NCBI GenBank assembly: GCA_026545765.1
Contig: CM048843.1
Coordinates: 3,968,001 to 4,032,000 of the forward strand
Reading direction: 5' to 3'
Length of the DNA stretch: 64,000 nucleotides
Origin: Plantago major
Lineage: Eukaryota > Streptophyta > Magnoliopsida > Lamiales > Plantaginaceae
Made by a program: the position numbers and the translations under genes. How positions within the stretch are numbered: position 1 is the first letter of the stretch; each line of letters opens with the position of its first letter. Below, one piece after another: positions 11,141 through 22,977 of the stretch. The notes beneath the pieces were generated by a model, which saw only the letters and a list, made by a program, of their open reading frames with translations, was not told where the DNA came from and ran no database searches.

Positions 11141-14100
11141 ATGTCGAGGCATCATCATCGTACTGCATCAAGTGGTGGTAAAGGTGGAAGGTTATCGGGT
11201 AAGGATGATGATTTCTGGGATGATGACTATCAGGCGAAAGTAAAGACGGATAAAGATGTCGATCTTAGTCGGGGGAATGTAGTGGATCAAGCATATTTAT
11301 TGTTACAGTTTCCTTTCCGGTACCTTTTTAGCAGATATCTATCTCCGAAGAATAGTTTGGTTGATAATGGTTTTGTATCTGCTCCCTTTAGTCCTGGGAC
11401 TTTGAGGAGTCGGCATAAAGTAGCATTGGTTTTGCTCAGATTCAGTTTGATTATGATTGTACTTCTTGCTCTTACTGGTTCCTTTTGGTGGACACTTTCT
11501 GTGACAACTTCTTCGAGAGCACATATATTCCGTGGATATAGACGGCTTCAAGAGCAACTGGTCTCGGACCTGTATGAGATTGAAGTGCTTTCTATTGGTT
11601 CTTCAAGGTTTAAGGATTTGGATCATTGTTATCAGGAGTCGGAAAATTATGTTCCTTGCTTCAATGTCTCGGAGAATCTCGCTCTGGGATTTTCCAAGGG
11701 TGAAGAATTTGACCGGCATTGTAGCATTGCATCAAAACAAAGCTGTTTGGTTCTTCCTCCGGCTGATTATAAAATTCCTCTGAGATGGCCTTCTGGAAGA
11801 GATGTCATCTGGTTTGCAAATGTTAATATTACAGCGCAACAGGTGTTAAATTCAGGAAGTTTCACCAAGAGGTGAGTGATGTGGAATTGATTTGTAAATT
11901 GCAACGAGTCAGAAATTGTTAAGTTCAATTTTCATAATTTGTTTTCTTCGTTCTCTGCTTTCCACATGCAGGATGATGATGCTAGATGAAGATCAGATCT
12001 CTTTCCGCGTAGCATCCTCCAAGTTTGATGTTGAAGACTACTCTCTTCAAATTGCTGAGATTATTGGGCTAAGAAATGTGTCCTACTTTATACAAGCTGG
12101 TGTAAGTTAAACTTCATTCTGTCATTTGTGTAATTAGACTTTCTATCTGGTTAGCGTCCCATGTCTCTTTTACTTCTACAAGAAGCACTTGCTGCAATTC
12201 ATTTTCTGAAACCGTTTTCTTCTCCTGGAAAATTTGGATGATGCCATTAAATTTCCCTGATATGATTGGTTCATGGTGTTGCGTCATACATATCCGTCGT
12301 TATGTTGACAGTTGAGGTATGTCAAACATATGTTAAACAATAAGCTGACAACTGGCGTTACTGCATTCCAAAGACCAGCGCTCGTGATTTTGTCAACGAA
12401 CTGCTGAATTTCTTTAGTACATGAGCCATAAGTAAAATATACTATATTTATTTGCTGATAGTATATTAGGTGAAAAGAATTACTTTGTATCATGTAGATA
12501 AATTTAGAAGAATGTTGCAGTCATCATCTTGCTTGTTTTCCACCCTTGTTTGGAGTGTGACTTGGGGTACATGGCTCCAAGTTAGTCAAGCACAGGGTTT
12601 ATATTTTGTGATGGTGGATAATATTTTTCCTATTGATAAGAAAATGTTCTGTTTTTTCAGCATGATACGGACTCATCAGCTTTATTAAAGTATTTACATT
12701 AGGCTATTTTCTGTTTCCAGATTCGAACCATCCTTGACATAGAATGTGGTTATGGTAGTTTTGGGGCACATTTATCTTCAAACCAACTATCAACCATGTG
12801 TGTAGCAAATTATGAAGCATCTGGCAGTCAAGTTCAACTAACTCTTGAAAGGGGTCTTCCAGCAATGATTGCTTCATTTACTTCAAAGCAGTTGCCATAT
12901 CCATCTTTCTCATTTGATATGATAAACTGTGCAAGATGCCATGTTGAATGGGATAAAAAAGGTATCGTGAATCAGTTATATTGTTTCCTTTCATTCTTCC
13001 CGTTCAACCTTAAATTTTTAAGACAATATATTTGCATTAAGTTATATCTGAACACTCTTAGATAAATTATATATATCATGTTTGCAACCATATAAAAGAA
13101 AGGTGTTACTTTATCCAATAACAGTTGATCAGTCTGCTTAGAAGTCGACATAAGATGTCTTAAATTTATCAAGTTAAAAATATACATGTCCTTTTTGTGG
13201 TGTAGATGGCATATTTATACTGGAAGTTGATCGATTGCTGAGGCCTGGTGGATACTTCGTGTGGACTGATCCTGTTATAAATTCACAGCGGTCTCTCCGC
13301 AATAAAGACAGTCTCAAGAAGTGGAACACAGTACGGTTGTTTGCCGAAAATCTGTGTTGGGAAATGTTACCACAACAGGATGAAACAGTTGTCTGGAAAA
13401 AAACAAGTGATAGGAAATGTTACTCCAAAAGGTATGGTTAACTGACGAGCCTTTATTACTTATTTTACAAATTTTCATACTGCAATAAAGCATATACACT
13501 CTTTAAGCTGTGGTAAAAACTTTTGCATTTCATGAAATTATTTCCACATTTTGTGCTTTAGTCATGATTCACTTGATCGAGTATAAGCATATCATTTAAG
13601 ATGCTGAAGCAGAGCTGTAGAGATTTTTGGCTCCATGAAATGCTGGAAATAGAATTCCATAGATGGTTTGTACCGTGCTAATAAGGAACTTTTTTTCGCT
13701 TGCGTTTTCCAGGAAAAGTAGTTCTCCTTCTCTCTGCAGCAAAGGCCATGACATTGAAACCCCATATTATCGACCTCTTCAGAAGTGCATTGCAGGAACT
13801 CAGAGCCGGCGATGGTTCCCTGTTGAAGAAAGGAGTAAATGGCCTTCTCAAGCTAAATTCAGCTCGGCTCAACTTGGACTTTATGGTATTAAACCTTTGC
13901 ATTTTATTTCTTAACAGGAATATGTTTGAGTTGACCTTACCTTAGCTCATCATGTTACAAATTGTGTTGACCTTCCTTACTTTTATAAAGGACTAAATGT
14001 GTAGTGGTGCACTTATTATAAATGCACAGAACTAAAGTTCCTTAAAAGCCCAATGCAAATTTCATATGAAATTTAATTGGGTAAGTAGAACTTTTAGCCT

Positions 14101-15716
14101 TTAGTGAACTATTGACACATGAATAATGGGGTAGTATTTTGCTTCAAGTCTATGACAGAGGGAGACCCGAAAATTTCTAAATGCTTCTTGTTGAATTTAC
14201 ACGTCATCCTAATGATTTTATGTTGCTTTAGGTTTGCACCCAGAAGAGCTTGCCGAAGACACTGTAAACTGGAACTCAGCAGTTCGCAATTATTGGTCCC
14301 TGCTCTCACCACTACTATTTTCGGATCATCCAAAGAGACCTGGTGATGAGGATCCTTCACCACCTTATAACATGCTGCGTAATGTCTTAGACATGAATGC
14401 TCAGTTTGGAGGTTTCAATGCAGCCTTATTAGAGACTAAGAAATCTGTATGGGTTATGAATGTGGTGCCTACGCGTGGATTGGATCACCTGCCTCTAATA
14501 CTTGACAGGGGATTTATGGGAGTGCTCCATGACTGGTAATTTCACCTTGTATTGCACTCAGTAAATAATTTTCTGATGAAATATTTTTTGATTGATAGTT
14601 GAAATATCATAATCTCTTAGCGAATTAGCGGTTCAAAGGATGCTTTTTGGTTGTTGATGATTAGAGAGTTGTAATATAGATGCATTGAATTCTACCATTA
14701 AGGGTGAAGTATCGTGCTTCATTTCTCATTGGCATCATGGGTCAATCTTTCTTCTCTCATGATTCTCTTAATTTATTTTGCCAGGTGTGAACCATTTCCA
14801 ACATATCCAAGAACGTATGATTTGCTTCATGCGGAAGGACTTCTCTCTCTTGAGTTTGCTGAGAAGCCAGGATGCAAGATGATAGATTTGTTTCTGGAGA
14901 TGGACCGCATACTCCGTCCAGAGGTAGGACTTTGAAATATAGAGTCTCTATTTGGATCTTTGCTGACTTACTTTACATCAGTATATGGAACATCGTCTGA
15001 ATCTTTGCAAACTGGTGGTATGCATTGCATTATGAAACGAGTGTCTCCAAGGAGTTTATCGAATAAATTGATTAATAGATAAATTTTGAAAGCTTCTAAT
15101 GGTCTGACTGCAGTCGAAGATCATTACCCAAACATGACTAAGTAGCGATGTGGACAAATCCAAGTAGAACAAGTGCCTCTTAACTGTTACTCTATTTCAG
15201 GGGGTAGTTAGAATTGGTGGAGTTTTTTGTTTTAGAACTGGCAAAGTTTAAAGTGAAAGGTCAAAGTGGATATTTATACGGAGAAAAAACTACAAAAATA
15301 GTGTTCGTAGATGTTTGCTTTAGAGAAGAAATGCATAGCCAGTCCATCTTTAACTTTTCAGGTACTTGGGTAAGAGAAGTTGGAAACTGTTTTTCAAATG
15401 CAAAACCTTGTGAGCTATTGCAAATGTTCTTTGATACTTCTATTTCGACTGTGGATTGTCATCAAGTTCATAGATCTATACTAATTTAAAGTTTCGTTTT
15501 TTTTTTTACATCAACATGTTTTAGTCCTTCATATCCCTAACCAACATGAAAATGCAGGGCTGGGTAATTCTCAAGGACAGTGCTCCAGTTATCGAACTTG
15601 CCAGATCTCTGACCACGCATCTGAGATGGGAGGCGCGAGTTGTAGAAATTCAAAGCAGTAGCGATGAGAGACTCCTCATTTGCCAGAAACCTCTTTCCAA
15701 AAGACAAATGAGCTGA
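11141..15716 (+). CDS. QUA2: QUASIMODO2/TSD2-type putative pectin methyltransferase, copy A
   Basis: Eight coding exons: 11141-11871, 11972-12101, 12721-12961, 13206-13431, 13713-13885, 14232-14535, 14785-14923, 15558-15716. They join to 2103 nt, 700 residues, with GT-AG introns and no stops. The product resembles Arabidopsis QUA2/TSD2, a Golgi type II membrane protein of the DUF248/Methyltransf_29 family needed for homogalacturonan pectin and cell adhesion. A cytosolic tail (1-93) is followed by a membrane anchor (about 94-122, ending GSFWWTLSV) and a lumenal domain with two methyltransferase-like halves. Recognisable blocks are [40 protein letters not shown] motif [39 protein letters not shown] and [18 protein letters not shown]. 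The first motif I glycine is Glu295, as in copy B. The start is the first ATG after the leader-intron acceptor and aligns with MSMPLQRG of QUA2. Confidence 0.93.
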
Positions 15717-17462
15717 TTCTGGAAAATGACCAGCAGACAGAGACAGTTGTTGTAGATGACTATATTCACATTCGTTGAAGGACAATAACGATAGGTTCCA
15801 CGTAAAGAGTTACATGTGCAATTTTTGAACAGAAAGAAGATAGAGAACATGGATTGGAAACCGGAAACTCCTATGGAGCCACAAGGCAGACATAGGGCCA
15901 TTGTATAGGACAATATACATTAGCATTGTTTTTTGACGTCGCATTGTAAGGAAATTATAGGAGAAGTTCAATATTCTGAACATTGATACAATAAACAGAT
16001 CATATTGTTGTATAGAACATTCCTGAAATTTCAGGTGTGCAAGTTATGATGAGAATTGCCTTCAAAATGTCTAAAGTCTAAACTTTGTTCTGCACCTTCT
16101 GCTTCATGTTCCATTCTGTTATGTATTTATGCCATTTGAACTTTGCATGGAGGAACGATGAACAATCTCTTCGAATGAAGCGTGATATGTCAAATCTAGC
16201 ATAGTTAGGCTCCTAGGGTATTTCCCACACATAAAAGTCGAACGCAATATACCTTATGCATTGAGCCAACAACCGCTGATATTGTTGCTATAATTTATGC
16301 ATGTTGGTGTTATGAGAATTGAATGTGTGAATGTTACCCATGAACAGAATTCAAATCTGTGCAGCTTTATTGACATGTTCATTTCCTCCTAAAATAAGAA
16401 TTATGGGGTGGTGTTCGTTGGATCAGCATTCATTCATTCATTCATGATTCATGTATAAGTCGACATCAATTTTGCCTTGTGCCCTTAATGTCATGAAAGC
16501 AACTTACATCTATGTGTCCCATGTAAGCCTTTTAAATGAGATATATTTTCAATATAAATCTACTAGTTCAAACTGCACAAAATTTCCCATCCATGTCCCA
16601 TCATTGAAATGGACAAAACAAGATTCAACACATAATTTTGTATAGCCCTCACTCCATACTGATGATACATTTTGCTACACGAAGAAACTAGGTAAATTAG
16701 ATAAAAGTATGATATATTGGTGCATGAAGAGAGTAAATAAAGGCGTATTTCTACTAAACTTTCCAGATTTTAATTTCAATTAAACTTTTTTTTTTACCAT
16801 CGACTAAAAGCATATTACGTGAACGCAAGATCTTTTAAATCAATTGGCGGTTGAAGAAGCTACTCAGGTTAGTTTTTTTTTAAAAAAAAGCTACTTGTTA
16901 TCTTTTTATTCCGAAAATATCCCTAACCTAAATTAAATAAAGTAAAACCAATCGTTAGTATTATTCTCGTGTTCTATCTTTTACTGTGGTGCCGTTCTGT
17001 GTTCCATCGCCTCTCCTTGCCAGCGCTCCAGGTAATCTGCTACTGCTCCTGCTCTTCTTTAGTTACATAATATGAATTTCTCGAGTTGTGAATTCTCGTT
17101 GCCAGCGTTCTGTGTTCCTTTGTGAGTTGTTTATTTTCAGCGCTAGTTGTATATTTTTTATTCGTTGAGTGCGTAAGTTCTTGTCTATGCATATATAATG
17201 AAGAATGATCCTTGTGATTGAGCAATGATATGGTCTGATGATAATACTATTCAATCTATTATGCTTCTGTTATAGTTTTGATGCTGTTTAATTAGCTTGA
17301 ATTTAATTATGCTTAGTGCATTTCTAGTCCTGCTTAAATTAATATTTCTTTTACTCATTTCTATTGTTGGTTGAACTGCTCGTATGAACATGCTATGATG
17401 ATCTTTTTGGATTAATCCATGTTTTATTGATATATTTTTACTATGTGGCTAATATGTACATT
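15717..17462. other. 3' region of copy A and intergenic DNA
   Basis: The first few hundred bases are probably the 3' UTR of copy A. They share short matches with the region after copy B, such as the passage ending in GACATAGGGCCA. Beyond that I see only AT-rich DNA, with a short CATT repeat near 16425-16445 and the presumed upstream part of the Harbinger element from about 17000. Confidence 0.45.
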
Positions 17463-18790
17463 ATGGACATCGAAAGAAGAATAAAGAAAAGGTGTAAATT
17501 GTTTTGGATTATGGCAACATGTACCACAAGGTCTATTGCGACATATTTTTATAAGTATATTTACAAAGAACCATGCATGACTTCACTTCAAAGGGGAGAA
17601 TATTGGATGCGAGAGGTCTTGAATGGACATCCCATTCGATCTGTTAATGCTTTTAGGATGGAGTCAAGTGTATTTGGGAAATTGTGTGAAGAACTCCAAA
17701 ATAAATACGGCCTGAAAGCAAGTTATAACATGTCTGTTGTTGAGAAAGTTGGTATATTTGTTTATACCCTTGCGCTAGGAATTTCCAATCGAGATGTTGC
17801 TGAGCGCTTTCAACGTTCCGGTGCGACTATCAGCCGAGCATTTCATGATGTTCTTGAAGCAATTAGTGGTAGAAGTCAAGGTTATATGGGTTTGGCACGT
17901 GACATCATAAAACCGTCAGATCCAACTTTTCAACTTATACCCCCACAAATTTCAAATGACGATAGATACATGCCCTACTTTAAGGTACTGGTTTTATTGT
18001 TATCATATCTTATTGTTCTAACATTAATTATACACTATTATGTATAATGCTTTCACAAGTTTTCATATAATATCTTTATATAAATCATGTAGGATTGCAT
18101 TGGATGTATCGATGGTACACACATACATGCATGTATTCCTGAGATGCACAGACGGTTACCTATAGAGGACGAAAGGGGATACCTACCTATAATGTCATGG
18201 CAAGTTGTGACTTTAGTATGTGTTTCACATTCATTTCAGTAGGGTGGCCTGGATCAGCTCATGATACTCGTGTTTTTCTTCATGCGATCAATACGCCGTC
18301 AATGAACTTTCCACACCCACCACATGGAAGGTATTATTTGGTTGACAAAGGATATCCAGAAAGAGACGGGTACTTGGTCCCTTACCCAAATACAAGGTAC
18401 CACAAATCTCAATTTGAGCATGAACGACCATCTAATGGGCAAGAAGCATTTAACAAATTACATTCATCACTTAAAAGCTGCATTGAAAGATCATTTGGTG
18501 TGTTGAAGAAAAGATGGAAGATATTGGCTGGAATGCCACAATATAGCATGGAGACTCAGATTGATGTTATCATGGCTGTGGTTGCTTTACATAATTACAT
18601 TAGGATACACTCAGAAGATGATCTAATATTTAATGTACTTGAGAGTCATCCGGATTATATACCCTTTGAAGAACTCCCTGACACTGCTAGTGCCACCAAC
18701 TGTGAAAATTCAAGAGAAACATCTACTGAGATGAATGTAATCCGTGACAACATTGCAAATTTGATATGGGAAAGTGATGATCTAGCTTAA
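17463..18790 (+). pseudogene. PIF/Harbinger-type transposase (HARBI1-like nuclease), frameshifted
   Basis: Exon 1 (17463 to about 17985) starts MDIERRIKKRCK and contains LQRGEYWMREVL and an HTH-like region (GISNRDVAERFQRSG). A small intron (about 17986-18093) is followed by DCIGCIDGTHIHA with the first catalytic Asp. The second Asp is in GSAHDTRVF and the catalytic Glu in CIERSFGVLKKRWKIL, the DDE_Tnp_4 signature. Near 18179-18184 one base is missing: the reading up to ERGY is in one frame, and TYNVMASCDF, which should follow, is in another. The upstream frame then meets a stop near 18240. The protein would otherwise be about 400 residues, normal for the family. It is a recent pseudogene or a non-autonomous copy. 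The partner Myb-like ORF usual in these elements is not visible. Confidence 0.85.
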
Positions 18791-19070
18791 TTACTTTTCT
18801 CAATAGACGACTTATATTTTATATTTGTTGGAACATTTGTTATACATTTTGTGTACTTGTTTGCAACTTGCATTTGCATAAGTTACTAATTTTTTTTCCG
18901 TATTAAATTAGAATGCTCAACGAATATTTATTTTCAACTTCTGATTATTTTCAATGATGTTATTAAAGTGGCGGTGAAAAGTACATTGAATATATATTAA
19001 AATAATTAGACAAAAATGTGATGTACTATTATTTAGAAAAATAAGAGTAATGCCCTTTTATGTCATTTTA

Positions 19071-19264
19071 TAAAATACCAGCTAGCTTATCAGCTAATTT
19101 GCTAAACACCTACATTAAAATCAGCTAGCTTTTCAGCTAGTTAATCAGCTAACTATTCAGCTAGTTTTTCAGCTACCTATTCAGCTACCAACTAGTTAAT
19201 CAGCTACCAGTTAGCTTTTCAGCTACTAGCTAGCTTTTCAGCTAGTTTTGCTAAAGAGAGCCAA
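19071..19264. repeat. Cluster of CAGCTA-type short repeats
   Basis: About ten copies of a roughly 10-14 base unit of the form TCAGCTA(G/C/A)(T/C)NNNT occupy this interval, ending in TTTTGCTAAAGAGAGCC. Such clusters are typical of the subterminal region of plant DNA transposons. It lies 280 bp after the Harbinger stop codon and may be that element's right end. I found no matching inverted cluster on the left. Confidence 0.6.
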
Positions 19265-19956
19265 AGTAGAAGAAAAGTGAGAACTTGAGAATAGCTTCTA
19301 AAAATCCTTTAAAAACTGTGATGTTTATGAAATTAGGTAACGTATAGAATTGTTCAAAATAAAATGATACTCTACCAAAATCATGTCTATTTGATCAATT
19401 TAACCTAAAGATTAATTAAAACTGTATTCCTATTAGGAATGAATTTCCAAAATAGGCTTCTCCCAAAAACTATATCCTAAATTAACCTTCTATAAAACTT
19501 ATTTTCTTTTATAGCCTTCTTTAACACATGAGATGTCATGTAGATAATAAAATGTCATAAAAGCCAACTTAAAATGTCACAAAATCATTGAACAAAGTGT
19601 ATTAAAGAATATAAATATCTCATTAGTTTAAATCTTTATCATCTAGTCTTCAAAATATTTAAACTGTATAATTAATTATAAATCTTACAAAATTAAGAAA
19701 GAGCGATAGTCATTACTAATTGTTGTAAATCCTACTATTAAGAATCGTCCGTATTAATCAAATTGAGGTTTCAAGCAAAATAATACATATGAATTATACA
19801 TGGTTAAATGCAAATAACCCCAGGGATTATCAAAATGATTTAAAAGAAAATTAAGAGTGATAGAACACGCCAGATCTCTTAGTTAAAAAAATAGCACTAA
19901 ACCCTCTAAGTTCCTATAAAATTTTGCATGAAACCCGCTCACCTGTAATTCCTTGG

Positions 19957-20212
19957 TACCGTCGAAGGTGTCGCATTTTGACTTTTTTTCGGTCAACCGT
20001 CTCCAACTTTGACTATGAATTAATTTTAAACCATAAATGTAAAAAGGTCGATTAAATTATATAATGAAACTTTAAAGACTAAAATTTCATTACTCCATAT
20101 AATTTACTGAATATTTTACATTTTGTGAAAGATTATTTCAGAATAGTCAAGTTAACCGCTGAAAAAAAAGTCAAAGTGGAACACTTCGGGCGGGACGGAG
20201 GAAGTATAAGTT
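19957..20212. mobile_element. Degenerate Stowaway-type MITE nested in the foldback loop
   Basis: The right end reads inward as TACTTCCTCCGTCCCGCCCG. The inner part (GTGTTCCACTTTGAC) has an inverse counterpart near 19970-19995. The left terminus is poorly conserved. It sits between the two arms of the surrounding foldback element and so inserted after it or formed its spacer. Confidence 0.6.
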
Positions 20213-20255
20213 AATCACTAAATAACAATTTAGTTTTCTTTACGGTATTTTTATG

Positions 20256-20264
<9 letters not shown>

Positions 20265-20318
<54 letters not shown>
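20265..20318. repeat. (AT)n microsatellite
   Basis: An uninterrupted run of AT dinucleotides of about 50 bases lies in the loop of the foldback element. Confidence 0.95.
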
Positions 20319-20323
<5 letters not shown>

Positions 20324-20843
20324 AAAAGACCTGAGTTTAACGAAAAATCTAACATCATTAGTAACAAGTGAATGAACAAAGGTGAGAGAATTTCATGCGG
20401 GATCTCTCTTTTAATTGTTTTTAATTTTGAAAATCTTTTTGATAATTTTATGAGTTATTTACATCTAACCCTATATAATTTATATTTATTGTTTGCTTAG
20501 TTAAAGCCTCAAGTCGATTAATACGGATGATTCTTTATTAGTAGGATTTAGAACAATTAGTACTACACTTCAGTCCTAATTTTGTAAGATTAATAGTTAA
20601 TTAAATAGTTTAAATATTTTGAAGACTAGATGATAAGATTTAAATTGATGAGAGATTTTTTTTTTCTTTAATACATTTCGTTCAATGATTTTGTGACACT
20701 TTAAGTTGCTTTTGTGACATTCTATCATCTACATGGCATCTCATGTGACAAAGAAGGCTATAATGAAAAATAAATTTTGTAGAAGGCTAGTTTAGAATAT
20801 ATATTTTTTGGAAAAAAGCTATTTTGACAATTCATTTTATTAG

Positions 20844-22600
20844 TTTCTTTAAAATTTTAAATTATGCTAATAGTAATAACTTATCAGGCTCGTAAGTGAA
20901 TTTATTTTTCAAAAAGGGTGTCAAATCATAACTTTTAAAGAATTGAGGGGCTGGTCCAATAAGAGGCCATCCTTTTGTGCATGCATGCCATCAAACCTTG
21001 TATCAATCATACGCATGTATTTAAGCCTTTTTGCATGTTATACAGCCATACAGGTGATGAAAGTGATTGGTTTCCTACTTTACGTAAAAGCACATGAGTA
21101 TGGTATGATGTGGGTATAAACACTTGTAAAGTTCACTACTTTTTTAGCATATACAAAAGTTTCTGGTTCTTAGTAATTAAGTCAACATCTTTAATCGTCA
21201 TGTTATCATCTACACCTACGTATAAGGTATACATTTATTTGGTGCTGAATCAATGTGATGTTCAACCACATATAGTCCAAGGCTGAGGCCGGTTAAGTTG
21301 CAAATGTGTAATTTGTGGTAAAAAAGTATAGTTTAAAACTGCAGTACTACGCTATACAATATTCTCAACCTTTATATATACTTAAAAACATAAAATCACA
21401 AAATCAACCTTCAACATTGTTCTTAAGCAAGCTTCACATTGGAAACTAGATGGAAATCAAAATAGCTACCCCATGGTGTAGTATGTCTAGGCATTCATTT
21501 TACGTAGTCGAAAGTGAAAAGTTGCAACCAAATCTGTCACAGGATAATAATTATATAAAGATTGTGAAGTTTTTGGATGTATTAAGAACTTCAGGAGTGT
21601 GTTTGCAAATAATAAGAAGCTAATGGACGGATATGCAATTTACCATATGATATTAGCGAATTGATTAACAGACACCCAGGATGCAAAGCTTCATCTCAAG
21701 CGTTGATCAAGAAGGCAGTCATTAGATCTGACGGTTTCTGCTTATTTCCATGAGCCTCTGTTCTAGTACATGGCTATTCTCTCTAAATTTAATCCAATTC
21801 AGTGTATTTCTTCAGTATTGTTGCAATTCAGTTGTATAGAAATTAAAGGGTGAGAAGAAGATAACTACTTGAGTGAGCTCCGATTAATCTTTGTACTCTT
21901 TCCGGAGAATTAGTATATTGTGTGCTTTTTCCCGTGAATATAGATAGATTCATGTAATTCTTGTGTCTTTGATTTTTGTTCTTTACTTCTTTTAATTCTT
22001 GTTTGATTAATTTGAACTTGAGTTTACTCGGTGCATGAGATTAAAGAGTGTTTATCTTTGTTCTTAGTTGATTGATTGGGGAGTCAATTATTCTTGATGA
22101 TGATAGAAATAAATTATAATACCTCATCAAATCATGATTGATGTTACCGTAAAAGTTCCATACTAGTAGTATCAACAAATGAAGGGCCCAAAATCTCGCA
22201 TAAGACCCGCAATATTAGGACCTGACATGTTAAGAAATACAAATACTACTTGTTAAGGTATGTGAATGATTAAGCATTAAAGCGTCAACGGCTTCATGGA
22301 AAAGAACATGATGGGGAGGAACTTTTGACCAATCGAAGAAACGAGATCCATACCTAAATCCATCACCATACTAGCTAATGATTAGAAATAATAAACATAA
22401 ATTAAAGAAAATGAAAATTTGAAGTGATATATATTTGAGTCCTCCCAATTGGAGAAAATGCTTCATGAATGAGCTTGAACTCGTTTTTCAATCAAATTCT
22501 TGGAATCGAATTGTAGTATAAAATATAACTAAGCAGAATCAACTAAATCAACAAAATCAATTGAATGGAATCAGATTCGAATGAGTTTTTGTTGAGCAGC
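20844..22600. other. Intergenic DNA without recognised features
   Basis: AT-rich non-coding sequence. I see no ORF of note, no clear terminal repeats and no RNA gene. Confidence 0.4.
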
Positions 22601-22604
22601 CTAA

Positions 22605-22746
22605 GACTACGTTTTTTCAACTAAAATTCTTGAATTGAATCGAATTGAATTGAATCGAATCAATTGCAGATAAAATATAACTAAGCGAACTAAATCGAAT
22701 CGAATGGAATCGAACTGAATGAGTTTTCAGTTGAAGAGAACAGAGC
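22605..22746. mobile_element. Short MITE with GAATC/GAATT pentamer interior
   Basis: The left terminus GACTACGTTTTTTCAACTAA and the inverse of the right terminus GGCTCTGTTCTCTTCAACTG form imperfect inverted repeats. The interior is built from GAATC and GAATT pentamers. A related copy with GAACT pentamers lies at 32899-33030, and a partial copy just left of this one at about 22490-22590. Confidence 0.5.
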
Positions 22747-22977
22747 CTTATATAATTATATACTAGCATTTACGTAACAACTATATCTGTTAATGGTTCT
22801 TTTTATATAAACCAATGAATCCACAATTGAATAAAGAGAAACCATTTAAAAATAATAAATGAAAGGGAGAAATTTACGCCAATGGAATTCGAACCCTGCA
22901 CGTTCTACTTAAACAATGACAAATGTACGTACCAAATTCAAATTGAATCAGTAAGATCAACAGAGAAGATTTAAATT

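Larger units (their letters stand above)
19437..20837. mobile_element. Foldback element with arms of about 0.5 kb
   Basis: The left arm (19437-19953) and right arm (about 20370-20837) are imperfect inverted copies of each other over nearly their whole length, for example TTTAAATCTTTATCATCTAG on the left and its diverged inverse on the right. The termini read GAATGAATTTCC and, inverted, AAATGAATTGTC. TATTAG occurs immediately outside both ends (19431-19436 and 20838-20843), a candidate target duplication. No ORF. The loop holds a nested Stowaway and an AT microsatellite. It resembles long-TIR Mutator-like MITEs or foldback elements. Confidence 0.85.

Noticed and set aside
15214..15489. Extra exon or separate gene within the last intron of QUA2-like copy A
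   Set aside because: No homology to the family, copy B lacks it, and exons 7 and 8 join directly in frame.
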